DNA of 10,847 nucleotides from Candidatus Zixiibacteriota bacterium (GCA_014729565.1 WJJR01000003.1:1-10847), one strand, 5' to 3'; numbered from the stretch's first letter, positions 1 through 5,883 are shown. Notes: generated by a model from the sequence alone, not told the origin. Numbers and translations: made by a program.

Positions 1-1
1 T

Positions 2-2230
2 GTGCTGATCGTGGTGCTGTCGGTCGCGCTGTTCCCGTTGCAGGAGTTGTTCGTCCCGCCGGACTACCCGCAGAAAGGCGACATCGCCTCCGAGGACATC
101 CTCGCCCCGTTCGATTTTCCGGTGATGAAGTCGGCGGAGGAACTGGCTGCCGACAGCGCTCAAGAGATACGCGAAGTGCCACCGGTCTTGGAATACGACC
201 GCGACGTCGCCGATTCCGTGCAACGCACACTGGCCCAGTTTTTCGACCGCGCCGAGCGATTGGCATCGAAGTCAATCCGTCCGCAATTGCGGGCCGAACG
301 GCTGGCCTCGGCATTTCCCTGGCTCGACGTTTCCGAACTGCCCCCGCCCCGGACAGGCGGTGGCTGGCTGGCGTTGCGATACGCCGCCGAGGATGTCGTG
401 CACCGCCTGTATTCGGTCGGGATCTTCCCCGACAATCGCTTTTTACCGCACTCGGAGAGCCCGTTTGTGGTGGTCGAGCGGAGTGAAGGCGATGTCCCAC
501 TCATTCGCGATCAGATTTTCGATGAGACAAGCGCACGGGACCGCACGCGCCGTGAGCTAGGCGAGATTCCCGGGGTCGATTCACTCGAATTGGCTGCACT
601 GGTCAACGTGGTTGGCAGCTTACTGACACCGAACTTACGCCCTGACCAGGAAGAGACCGAACAACGCCGCCAGGAAGCGCTCGCCGAAGTAGCGCCGTAC
701 AAAGTCCGCATCTTCCAGGGCGAACGCATCATTTCCAAAAACCAGCGCGTCAACGCGGTCCACGCCGAACGTCTTCAGGCACTGGCCCAGTACCGTTTGG
801 AGCAGATCGACGAAGACAATCCGATCGCCATCGTGGCGCCGATCGGGGGGCGCGTTCTGTTCGCCATCTTCTGCGTCATGGGTGTGGTGACACACTTGTA
901 CTACTTCCGTCCGAAGTATCTCAAGCGCACGTCCCCGGCGATCCTCCTAACGGTGGTCTGGGCGATGACACTGATCGCGACCCGATTCGCCATGGAGGCC
1001 GGTGGTCCCGCGCAGTACCTGATTCCACTACCATTTGCCGCCATTCTCATCACAGTCCTGCTCGACCTGGGGACCGGGTTGGTGTCGACCGTATTTTTGG
1101 CGCTGCTGGTTGGTGTTGTTACCGGATTTAACTTCACGGTGTTCGCGGTCGGATTGGCGGCCGGTATGGTGTCGGCGTACAGTCTCCGCGCGGTGCGGCG
1201 GCGGTACGACTTCTACCGGCCGGCCCTGTATGCGGCGCTCGTCTACATTGTCGGATGTTATGTGTTGGAGTCGCTGCGATTCGCCGCTCCCGAGGTGATT
1301 CTGGCATCGGCCGGCTACGGCGTGCTCAACGCGATTGTCGGCGCGGTCTTCGCCGTTGGCATCTTACCGGTCTTCGAGTCGATGCTCGGGTTCACGACCG
1401 ATTTGACGTTGCTGGAATTGTCGAACCTCAACCATCCGTTGCTGCGGCGTCTCACGCTCGAAGCACCGGGCACATATCACCATTCCATCGTCATCGGCAA
1501 TCTGGCCGAAGCCGCGGCCGAAGCGATCGGTGCCAACGCATTACTCGCACGGGTTGGCGCCTACTTCCACGACATCGGCAAAATGGAAAAGCCCGAGTAC
1601 TTCATCGAGAATCAGCGGCATCTGAAGAGCAAGCATGAGAAACTGCCGCCGTCGATGAGCGCACTCATTCTCGAATCGCACGTGAAGCGCGGTAAGGAAC
1701 TGGCGCTCGAATACGATCTCCCCGACGTGGTGATCGACTTCATCGAGCAGCATCACGGCACGACGACGATGTCGTTCTTCTATCACAAAGCAAAGACGCA
1801 GACCCCCGACGAGCCGGTGAACGAAGATGATTTCCGCTATCCGGGACCGAAGCCGCAGCGGCGTGAAACGGCGATTGTGATGCTGGCCGACTCAGTTGAA
1901 GCAGTCAGCCGCACACTGGAAGATCCGAAGCCGGGACGGTTGCGCGGTGCGATCAAGAAGATTATCGAAAACAAATTCACCTCGGGCCAATTGGAGGAAT
2001 GCGATCTGACGTTGCGCGATCTGCACAAGATCGAGGAGAGTTTCCTGAAGATCCTGCTCGGCGTGTTCCACCAGCGCATCGACTATCCGTCGCCGATCCA
2101 GCCCGACAAACCGGTTGAGGGGGCACGGCCCCCGAGCGAGATCGTCGGCGCCCCGGGTGACCCGCGCACACCGTCGGAAACGCCCAAATCGCCCATTAAC
2201 GCCAACGTGCTAAAACGCGATCGCCAGTGA
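2..2230 (+). CDS. pgpH: PgpH/YqfF-type 7TM-HD phosphodiesterase (cyclic di-AMP hydrolase family), 5' partial
   Basis: Membrane phosphodiesterase of the 7TMR-HDED/HD family; characterised members (PgpH) hydrolyse cyclic di-AMP to pApA. The first 17 visible residues are hydrophobic and look like the remainder of the first membrane helix, so the true start probably lies upstream of the window. Residues about 20-270 form the extracytoplasmic HDED region, with the typical GDIASEDILAPFDF segment at 26-39. About seven hydrophobic segments follow between 275 and 460. The cytoplasmic HD domain spans about 485-690: YHHS at 492-495, the HD pair H523/D524 in YFHDIGK, H560, QHHGT at 583-587 and D630 in MLADSVEA, all expected metal ligands. 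The last 45 residues are proline-rich and probably disordered. ybeY starts 29 bp downstream, a conserved neighbourhood. Family assignment is secure; cyclic di-AMP as substrate is inferred from homologues, and no cyclase gene is visible. Confidence 0.93.
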   Translation: MLIVVLSVALFPLQELFVPPDYPQKGDIASEDILAPFDFPVMKSAEELAADSAQEIREVPPVLEYDRDVADSVQRTLAQFFDRAERLASKSIRPQLRAERLASAFPWLDVSELPPPRTGGGWLALRYAAEDVVHRLYSVGIFPDNRFLPHSESPFVVVERSEGDVPLIRDQIFDETSARDRTRRELGEIPGVDSLELAALVNVVGSLLTPNLRPDQEETEQRRQEALAEVAPYKVRIFQGERIISKNQRVNAVHAERLQALAQYRLEQIDEDNPIAIVAPIGGRVLFAIFCVMGVVTHLYYFRPKYLKRTSPAILLTVVWAMTLIATRFAMEAGGPAQYLIPLPFAAILITVLLDLGTGLVSTVFLALLVGVVTGFNFTVFAVGLAAGMVSAYSLRAVRRRYDFYRPALYAALVYIVGCYVLESLRFAAPEVILASAGYGVLNAIVGAVFAVGILPVFESMLGFTTDLTLLELSNLNHPLLRRLTLEAPGTYHHSIVIGNLAEAAAEAIGANALLARVGAYFHDIGKMEKPEYFIENQRHLKSKHEKLPPSMSALILESHVKRGKELALEYDLPDVVIDFIEQHHGTTTMSFFYHKAKTQTPDEPVNEDDFRYPGPKPQRRETAIVMLADSVEAVSRTLEDPKPGRLRGAIKKIIENKFTSGQLEECDLTLRDLHKIEESFLKILLGVFHQRIDYPSPIQPDKPVEGARPPSEIVGAPGDPRTPSETPKSPINANVLKRDRQ

Positions 2231-2244
2231 CCCGCTTATTTCGC

Positions 2245-2250
2245 TATATT
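2245..2250 (+). promoter_or_regulatory. Possible -10 element TATATT just before ybeY
   Basis: TATATT lies in the short AT-rich gap between the HD gene and ybeY, ending 9 bases before the ATG. No convincing -35 hexamer sits 16-18 bases upstream, because that position is inside the end of the HD coding sequence. If used, it would start transcription about 2-3 bases before the ATG, giving an almost leaderless mRNA, which would fit the lack of a Shine-Dalgarno sequence. A very similar string, TTTTCGTATATTG, occurs before the secreted propeller gene at 8432-8444. Speculative. Confidence 0.22.
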
Positions 2251-2259
2251 GTTTAACCG

Positions 2260-2784
2260 ATGAATACCACCAGCGAACCGAAAGATCCTGAGCCTCCGTC
2301 TCGACGCCGCACTGGTTCCCAACCCGACATCGTAATTCTGCGCGGCCCGATTGAGGGACGTGTACCTCGTTCAGTTTTGCACGACGTCGCACTGCGCGTC
2401 TGCAAAGGCGAACGCCTGCGTGGACCGGTGCATCTGATTGTCCTTGGCGACCGCGATATGCGGCAGCTCAACCGGCGCCACATGAAGAAGGATCGTCCCA
2501 CCGACGTTCTGACCTTTCCTCTCACGACGCCCGATACGCCACGACATTTCAGCGAACCGATCGGTGAAGTGTATTGCAACATCGATCACGCGCGCCGCTG
2601 GTCGGCGGAGACGGGCGACTCGCAGACGTCGGAGCTGGCACGGCTGGCGGTACACGGATTGTTGCACCTGGCGGGATACGATCATCACACTGAGCGCGAC
2701 CGCCAAACGATGACGGCACGCGAGAACCGCTATTTGAAGTCGGCCGGACTGATCGACCGTCGCACACAACGGGAGACCGCATGA
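2260..2784 (+). CDS. ybeY: YbeY endoribonuclease (16S rRNA 3' end maturation, rRNA quality control)
   Basis: Zinc-dependent single-strand endoribonuclease of the UPF0054 family, needed in characterised bacteria for 16S rRNA 3' processing and 70S ribosome quality control. The diagnostic C-terminal motif HGLLHLAGYDHHTERDR is present at about residues 128-144 and carries the three zinc-binding histidines. The conserved core LNRRHMKKDRPTDVLTFPL, at about 71-89, precedes IGEVYCN. The protein is 174 residues against about 150 for typical members; the excess is a charged, probably disordered N-terminus of about 22 residues. I kept ATG 2260 because no good in-frame start lies between it and the conserved DIVILRG. 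No clear Shine-Dalgarno is seen. The stop overlaps the next gene's start in ATGA at 2781-2784, implying translational coupling. Soluble cytoplasmic protein. Confidence 0.96.
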   Translation: MNTTSEPKDPEPPSRRRTGSQPDIVILRGPIEGRVPRSVLHDVALRVCKGERLRGPVHLIVLGDRDMRQLNRRHMKKDRPTDVLTFPLTTPDTPRHFSEPIGEVYCNIDHARRWSAETGDSQTSELARLAVHGLLHLAGYDHHTERDRQTMTARENRYLKSAGLIDRRTQRETA

Positions 2785-4064
2785 TCCTCGAAGCGCTCGT
2801 TCTCATTGTGGCGACCATTGTCCTGATGTCGGGTGTGTATTGGACCGCGTCGGTGGCCAAACGTCTGTTGTTGCTCAAGAGCAAAACGAACGGCAACGGC
2901 AACGACATCTCACGCGGACGGCAGCGGCAAGTGACCGAGCTGGTGAAACACCCCCGCGACATCATTCTCACGGCCGATTTGTTCAAATCGCTCGCATTTC
3001 TCATCACCGTCGGACTGGTTGTCTGGGTTGTGCCAACCTGGTCGGCCACGTTGGGGTGGTCGTGGCTGCCGACATTTATCCTGACACTCGGCATCGTCTG
3101 GCTCATTCGTGTGATTGTGGGGGAGGTATGGCCGCGCGTGCATCTGATCGACGAGGATATCGACACCCTGCCGCATGGGACGCCGATGTTCGTCTGGCTG
3201 TCGTCGGTGCTGCGTCCGCTGGTGTCCATCGTGCGCCGGGTCGGCGGCGGCAGCGGCCGGGAGATCTCCGCCGAGGAACGCGAAGAGATCCTGGAACGTG
3301 CGCTGGAGACCCTGTCCCAATCAGCCGGAACCGGTGAACCAATCATTGAAGAAGATGAGCGTGAGATGATCCAGGGTGTCATCGGTCTCGAAAACACCGA
3401 AGTGCGGGAGGTGATGGTCCCGCGCATTCACATCGTCGCACTGGAAGACGACGCCACCATCGAAGACGTGCAACGCATCGTCCGCGAGCACGGCCACTCG
3501 CGCCTGCCGATCTACGAAGATGATCTCGACACGATCATCGGGATTCTGTACGTGAAGGATTTGATGACCGTGGAAGAAGACACCGCCACAATCGATTTGG
3601 CGCACATGGCGCGCAATGCATTCGTTGTTCCCGAAACCAAAAAGGTCGACGCGCTTCTTGAGGAATTCAAACGTCGCAACACGCATATCGCCATTGTGGT
3701 CGATGAATTCGGCGGCACTGCGGGATTGGTAACATTGGAAGACATCCTTGAAGAAATCGTCGGCGAAATCCGTGATGAACATGACATCGAGGGCGATCCG
3801 ATTCAGCGGGTATCTACCGACACCGTCATGGCCGACGGTGTCGTGGCGCTGTATGAAATCGGCGATGCTCTCGATGTCGAGTTGCCTGACGAGAAGTTCG
3901 AAACGGTCGGTGGTCTTCTGTATGACCGGTTTGGCGGCATCCCCACCCCGGGATACCGCATTGAAGAAAACGGGCTCGCGTTCAGTGTCGAGGAAATGGA
4001 CGGCCAGCGCATCGCCCGAGTGAAAATCCAGCGTCTCGACCCCTCCGAACCATCCCCGTCATAA
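2781..4064 (+). CDS. CorC/HlyC-family membrane protein with CBS pair (divergent DUF21/CNNM-like membrane part)
   Basis: Inner-membrane protein of the CNNM/CorC group, whose members are linked to Mg2+ or Co2+ efflux. The 427-residue chain has hydrophobic segments at about 3-20, 67-85 and 95-116 and an amphipathic stretch GEVWPR...RPLVSIVRR at 114-153, matching the layout of a DUF21 domain. Then come a linker (EEREEILERALETL, 165-178), the standard IIEEDEREMIQGVIGLENTEV segment before CBS1 (about 211-262, VMVPR...GILYVKD), CBS2 (about 275-331, DEFGGTAGLVTLEDILEEIVGEI) and a CorC_HlyC transporter-associated domain (about 345-418). The membrane part is unusual: the SGSE motif common in DUF21 proteins reads SGVYW here. 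The start overlaps the ybeY stop, with GGGAGA at 2771-2776 as ribosome-binding site. Position after ybeY matches ybeX/corC synteny, though E. coli YbeX lacks the membrane domain. Ion specificity is unknown. Confidence 0.9.
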   Translation: MILEALVLIVATIVLMSGVYWTASVAKRLLLLKSKTNGNGNDISRGRQRQVTELVKHPRDIILTADLFKSLAFLITVGLVVWVVPTWSATLGWSWLPTFILTLGIVWLIRVIVGEVWPRVHLIDEDIDTLPHGTPMFVWLSSVLRPLVSIVRRVGGGSGREISAEEREEILERALETLSQSAGTGEPIIEEDEREMIQGVIGLENTEVREVMVPRIHIVALEDDATIEDVQRIVREHGHSRLPIYEDDLDTIIGILYVKDLMTVEEDTATIDLAHMARNAFVVPETKKVDALLEEFKRRNTHIAIVVDEFGGTAGLVTLEDILEEIVGEIRDEHDIEGDPIQRVSTDTVMADGVVALYEIGDALDVELPDEKFETVGGLLYDRFGGIPTPGYRIEENGLAFSVEEMDGQRIARVKIQRLDPSEPSPS

Positions 4065-4119
4065 TGGCGCACCGAGCCCTTTAGGGTGAGTCGAATCGAA
4101 CCCCAGCTCGGTGCAGCCA
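4065..4119. terminator. Hairpin directly after the CorC-family stop; possible transcript end
   Basis: Starting at the base after TAA, GCACCGAGC (4069-4077) pairs perfectly with GCTCGGTGC (4106-4114). TGGC (4065-4068) extends the stem with GCCA (4116-4119) across one bulged A at 4115, giving 13 pairs. The 28-base loop contains a small inner hairpin, CCC-TTTA-GGG (4077-4086, sharing one base with the outer stem). No T-run follows, so this is not a canonical intrinsic terminator. It may end or protect the operon mRNA. Confidence 0.4.
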
Positions 4120-4122
4120 CAA

Positions 4123-4155
4123 CTGGAGCGATTGTCAAGAATCGTTTCCCAGTAG
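4123..4155 (-). repeat. Doubtful degenerate copy of the 33-bp interrupted motif
   Basis: AGCGATTGTCA at 4127-4137 is an exact 11-base match to the reverse complement of the 33-bp motif found at 4446-4478 and 4687-4719, and TTCC at 4146-4149 falls at the spacing the motif predicts. Outside the variable 6-base core about 18 of 27 positions agree. This could be chance, so it is listed with low confidence. Confidence 0.3.
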
Positions 4156-4215
4156 AGTGATGGTCAGAAGTATTGTCCGTTAGCAGAAGCCCCCGTTCAG
4201 TCGTCAACCCTCCCC

Positions 4216-4295
4216 TGTCATCCCCGCGCAAGCGGGGATCCATTTTGAACCCAGCCACGCGTGGAGAATGGATTCCCGCTTTCGCGGGAATGACA
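4216..4295. repeat. REPIN-like element: 29-bp inverted repeats that each form a hairpin, around a third palindrome
   Basis: The outer arms 4216-4244 and 4267-4295 are inverted repeats agreeing at 26 of 29 positions, beginning TGTCAT and ending TGACA on the far side. Each arm is itself palindromic: CCCCGC-GCAA-GCGGGG on the left, TCCCGC-TTTC-GCGGGA on the right. Two of the three differences between the arms are paired with each other inside each arm's own hairpin (C with G on the left, T with A on the right), so each local hairpin is intact. The centre carries the palindrome CCACGCGTGG (4255-4264). The sequence resembles the ATTCCCGCG...GCGGGAAT repeats widespread in bacterial genomes (for example Neisseria dRS3-type repeats), and translates to the familiar spurious peptide PRKRESI...WIPACAGMT. 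It has no coding capacity of its own. Confidence 0.85.
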
Positions 4296-4300
4296 ACAAG

Positions 4301-4333
4301 TTATAGCAATAATTAGAACTCCGTTCCGGTTTT
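4301..4333 (-). repeat. Diverged inverted copy of the 33-bp interrupted motif
   Basis: Read on the - strand, this segment aligns without gaps to the motif at 4446-4478: about 20 of 27 positions agree outside the 6-base core, including TTATAGC, AGA and TTCCG on the + strand. It begins 5 bases after the REPIN-like element. Orientation is opposite to the two perfect copies. Confidence 0.55.
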
Positions 4334-4445
4334 CGGAAACGTAGCATGGCCAGTTCGACTCCGCTCACTGCAAGCGTCTCGGCCCAGCGGCACGGGCACT
4401 TCGGTTGACTCAGTGTAAACGAGGCGCCCGTACTACATCGCGTGT

Positions 4446-4478
4446 TCAATCGGAAGATAGTTCTGACAATCGCTATAA
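4446..4478 (+). repeat. 33-bp interrupted motif, copy A (direct repeat)
   Basis: TCAATCGGAA, six bases (GATAGT), then TCTGACAATCGCTATAA. The same two blocks at the same spacing recur at 4687-4719, 241 bp downstream, with every base identical outside the six-base core. Its last three bases (TAA) overlap the first terminal inverted repeat of the MITE-like element. CAATCG occurs twice inside the motif, 20 bp apart, which would put two identical half-sites on nearly the same face of the helix. Function unknown. Confidence 0.85.
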
Positions 4479-4635
4479 AGGGCGTGTTGAATAAGGTCGT
4501 GTCTTGTTTCCGGACCACACTTAGCCACCAAACGAATGAATTGTAACCTCGCGTAGGTCTGGCTCTTAGCCGGACCGGTGCGGCTGAGAGCCGGACCTAC
4601 GCAACGATGATGTGGATTTTTCAACACGCCCTTTA
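4476..4635. mobile_element. MITE-like element with 16-bp terminal inverted repeats and possible TA target duplication
   Basis: TAAAGGGCGTGTTGAA at 4476-4491 is repeated as a perfect inverted copy at 4620-4635, and the match continues for two of the next three bases. The TA at each extreme end could be a target-site duplication of the Tc1/mariner-IS630 type, leaving a 156-bp core. The interior has no transposase and is dominated by a large hairpin at 4551-4602. It lies between the two perfect 33-bp motif copies. A non-autonomous element mobilised in trans is the simplest reading. No database comparison was possible. Confidence 0.65.
4551..4602 (+). repeat. Long hairpin with 22-bp arms, possibly an RNA structure on the + strand
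   Basis: The arms 4551-4572 and 4581-4602 start GCGTAGGTC and end GACCTACGC. They are complementary at 20 of 22 positions around an 8-base loop (GACCGGTG, itself containing ACCGGT). Both exceptions put T on the left against G on the right, so a + strand RNA would form an uninterrupted 22-pair stem with two G-U wobbles, while a - strand RNA would have two A-C mismatches. It sits inside the MITE-like element. Confidence 0.8.
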
Positions 4636-4686
4636 GGCCCGTGGCACCCGAACGTGAGTACCAGGTCAACCAAGCCTCATTCCTTC

Positions 4687-4719
4687 TCAATCGGAACCCA
4701 AATCTGACAATCGCTATAA
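4687..4719 (+). repeat. 33-bp interrupted motif, copy B (direct repeat)
   Basis: TCAATCGGAA, six bases (CCCAAA), then TCTGACAATCGCTATAA: identical to copy A at 4446-4478 at all 27 positions outside the core, while the core shares no clear similarity with GATAGT. It is followed by GCGGTAGG rather than the MITE-like terminus that follows copy A. Confidence 0.85.
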
Positions 4720-4843
4720 GCGGTAGGACATGGCGTCGCTTTGTTCGATACCGCGAATCAGCCGCACGCTGACATTCCCGTCCGCCGCAGCGGTAGATTC
4801 CATTTTTCGATATCGCTGCCGGCCTTGCCCCCCACCTAATCCC

Positions 4844-4872
4844 TTGAACCCACTCCCCGCCGCCCGTATGAT
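4844..4872 (+). promoter_or_regulatory. Sigma70-like promoter for the KARI-like gene
   Basis: TTGAAC (4844-4849) and TATGAT (4867-4872) are separated by exactly 17 bases. Transcription would begin around 4879, at or next to the GGAGG ribosome-binding site (4879-4883), with the ATG at 4888. The leader would be only about 9 bases. The hexamers and spacing are good; the very short leader makes it less certain. Confidence 0.42.
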
Positions 4873-4887
4873 CCCCCCGGAGGCGAT

Positions 4888-5874
4888 ATGCGTGTCATTC
4901 GAACCGCGTCACTGAAACCAATCACCAAAAAGACCATTGCCGTCATCGGCTATGGTTCACAGGGACGAGCGCAGGCATTGAACCTGCGCGATGCCGGCAT
5001 CGATCCGATCATCGGGTTGCCATCACGCAGCCGGTCCCGCCGTCGCGCCAAAACCGATGGTTTCACTGTAACGACCACGCCACGCGCGACGCGTGACGCC
5101 GATATCATTCTGCTGCTCGCTCCTGATCATGTACACGGAGTTGTATTCACATCGGACATTGAACCGTACTTGCGCGACGGGCAGGCGATCGTTGTCGCAC
5201 ATGCGGCATCCGTGCACTTCGAAACCGTCACTCCTCCCGACAATGTCGATGTGATCATGGTCGCACCGCTCGGCCCGGGCAAGCGGTTGCGTGAATTACG
5301 CGGAGAGCGTGACGGTGTGTCCTGTTTTGTTGCGGTGCATCACGATCATTCCGGAGATGCCATGCCGCTTGCCCTGGCATTGGCCAAAGGCATCGGCTGC
5401 CTTCCCGCCGGCGCCATTCCAACGACATTTGCGCACGAAGCGGTCGGTGATCTGTTTGGTGAACAGGCCGTCTTGTGTGGTGGTCTTGGCGCGTTGCTCG
5501 AAGCGGGGGTGATGACGTTGATCAAGCACGGCTTTCCGCCACACGCGGCGTATCTCGAATGTGTGTACCAACTCGATCTGATCATCGATCTGGTGAAGAG
5601 CGAAGGTCTGGCCGGGATGTACGAGAACATTTCTCCGACAGCCGCATTCGGCGCCAGGCGGACAGGCAAACGCGTCATTTCGCCCGCCGTTCGCAACGCC
5701 ATGGACGATGTATTTGCTGATGTTGACAGCGGGCGGTTTTTCCGCTCGTGGGTACGCGCAGGCGCACAGACGACCGATCGAAAACAACTCGCTCCCACAG
5801 TCGCGCGTGAATTCGCGCGTGGCGAACGCGATGTTCTCCAACAACTCGGTGAGGAACCCGCCTCCTCGGATTGA
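4888..5874 (+). CDS. Ketol-acid reductoisomerase (IlvC/KARI) homologue with altered active site
   Basis: Homologue of class I KARI, the NADPH- and Mg2+-dependent enzyme that isomerises and reduces acetolactate in valine/isoleucine synthesis; 328 residues is the class I length. The Rossmann motif GYGSQGRAQALNLRDAG is at 21-37 (the family usually has GHAHALNL), and SRSRSRRRAKTDGF at 46-59 fits the NADP-binding loop. The knotted C-terminal domain has DLFGEQAVLCGGL at 188-200 and ISPTAAFG at 248-255. Catalytic positions kept: H105, D188, E192, E224, S249. Positions changed: the Lys of APKGPG is Leu128 (APLGPG), and the second Glu of ECLHE is Gln228 (ECVYQ). In E. coli numbering these correspond to K155 and E393. 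GGAGG four bases before the ATG fixes the start. No ilvB, ilvN, ilvD or leu gene is nearby. It may be a KARI-fold reductase with another substrate; activity is unproven. Confidence 0.85.
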   Translation: MRVIRTASLKPITKKTIAVIGYGSQGRAQALNLRDAGIDPIIGLPSRSRSRRRAKTDGFTVTTTPRATRDADIILLLAPDHVHGVVFTSDIEPYLRDGQAIVVAHAASVHFETVTPPDNVDVIMVAPLGPGKRLRELRGERDGVSCFVAVHHDHSGDAMPLALALAKGIGCLPAGAIPTTFAHEAVGDLFGEQAVLCGGLGALLEAGVMTLIKHGFPPHAAYLECVYQLDLIIDLVKSEGLAGMYENISPTAAFGARRTGKRVISPAVRNAMDDVFADVDSGRFFRSWVRAGAQTTDRKQLAPTVAREFARGERDVLQQLGEEPASSD

Positions 5875-5883
5875 CCTTCTGTG

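Larger units (their letters stand above)
4065..4887. other. Repeat-rich noncoding region between two operons
   Basis: No credible gene was found here: frames are broken, and short open stretches run across inverted repeats. It contains, in order, a post-stop hairpin, a doubtful 33-bp motif copy, an 80-bp REPIN-like element, a diverged 33-bp motif copy, about 110 bp without recognisable structure (4334-4445), a perfect 33-bp motif copy, a 160-bp MITE-like element, a second perfect motif copy, about 120 bp with only minor palindromes such as CGATATCG at 4808-4815, and a promoter for the KARI-like gene. The rest of the window has almost no intergenic space, so the length and repeat density here stand out. 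Confidence 0.8.

Noticed and set aside
2549..3427. Open - strand frame of 292 codons over ybeY and the CorC-family gene
   Set aside because: It is low in complexity, rich in Ser, Arg and Thr, has no recognisable motif, and both overlapping + strand genes are securely identified.
4078..4105. Possible tRNA or tmRNA 3' end on the - strand (TTCGATT loop)
   Set aside because: The T-stem does not close (GGGG lacks a CCCC partner), and no anticodon arm, D arm or matching acceptor can be drawn around it.
4204..4518. Short - strand frame giving a peptide with FPRKRESI and WIPACAGMT
   Set aside because: This peptide is the typical spurious translation of GCGGGAAT-type intergenic repeats. It comes from the REPIN-like element and is not a gene.
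4433..4690. Short - strand frame of 85 codons
   Set aside because: It runs through both MITE-like termini and the large hairpin, so its openness is explained by inverted repeats. There is no ribosome-binding site or protein motif.
4216..4719. CRISPR array
   Set aside because: The repeats are few, unevenly spaced, in mixed orientation and separated by structured elements, not by uniform unique spacers, and no cas gene is present.
4730..4915. Small + strand frame of 61 codons before and into the KARI-like gene
   Set aside because: It overlaps the promoter, the ribosome-binding site and the first codons of the KARI-like gene in another frame, and its composition is that of noncoding DNA.
4888..5874. 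Branched-chain amino acid biosynthesis operon
   Set aside because: No ilvB, ilvN, ilvD or leuA-D gene is adjacent, and the KARI homologue has altered catalytic residues, so the standard ilvC assignment was not adopted.
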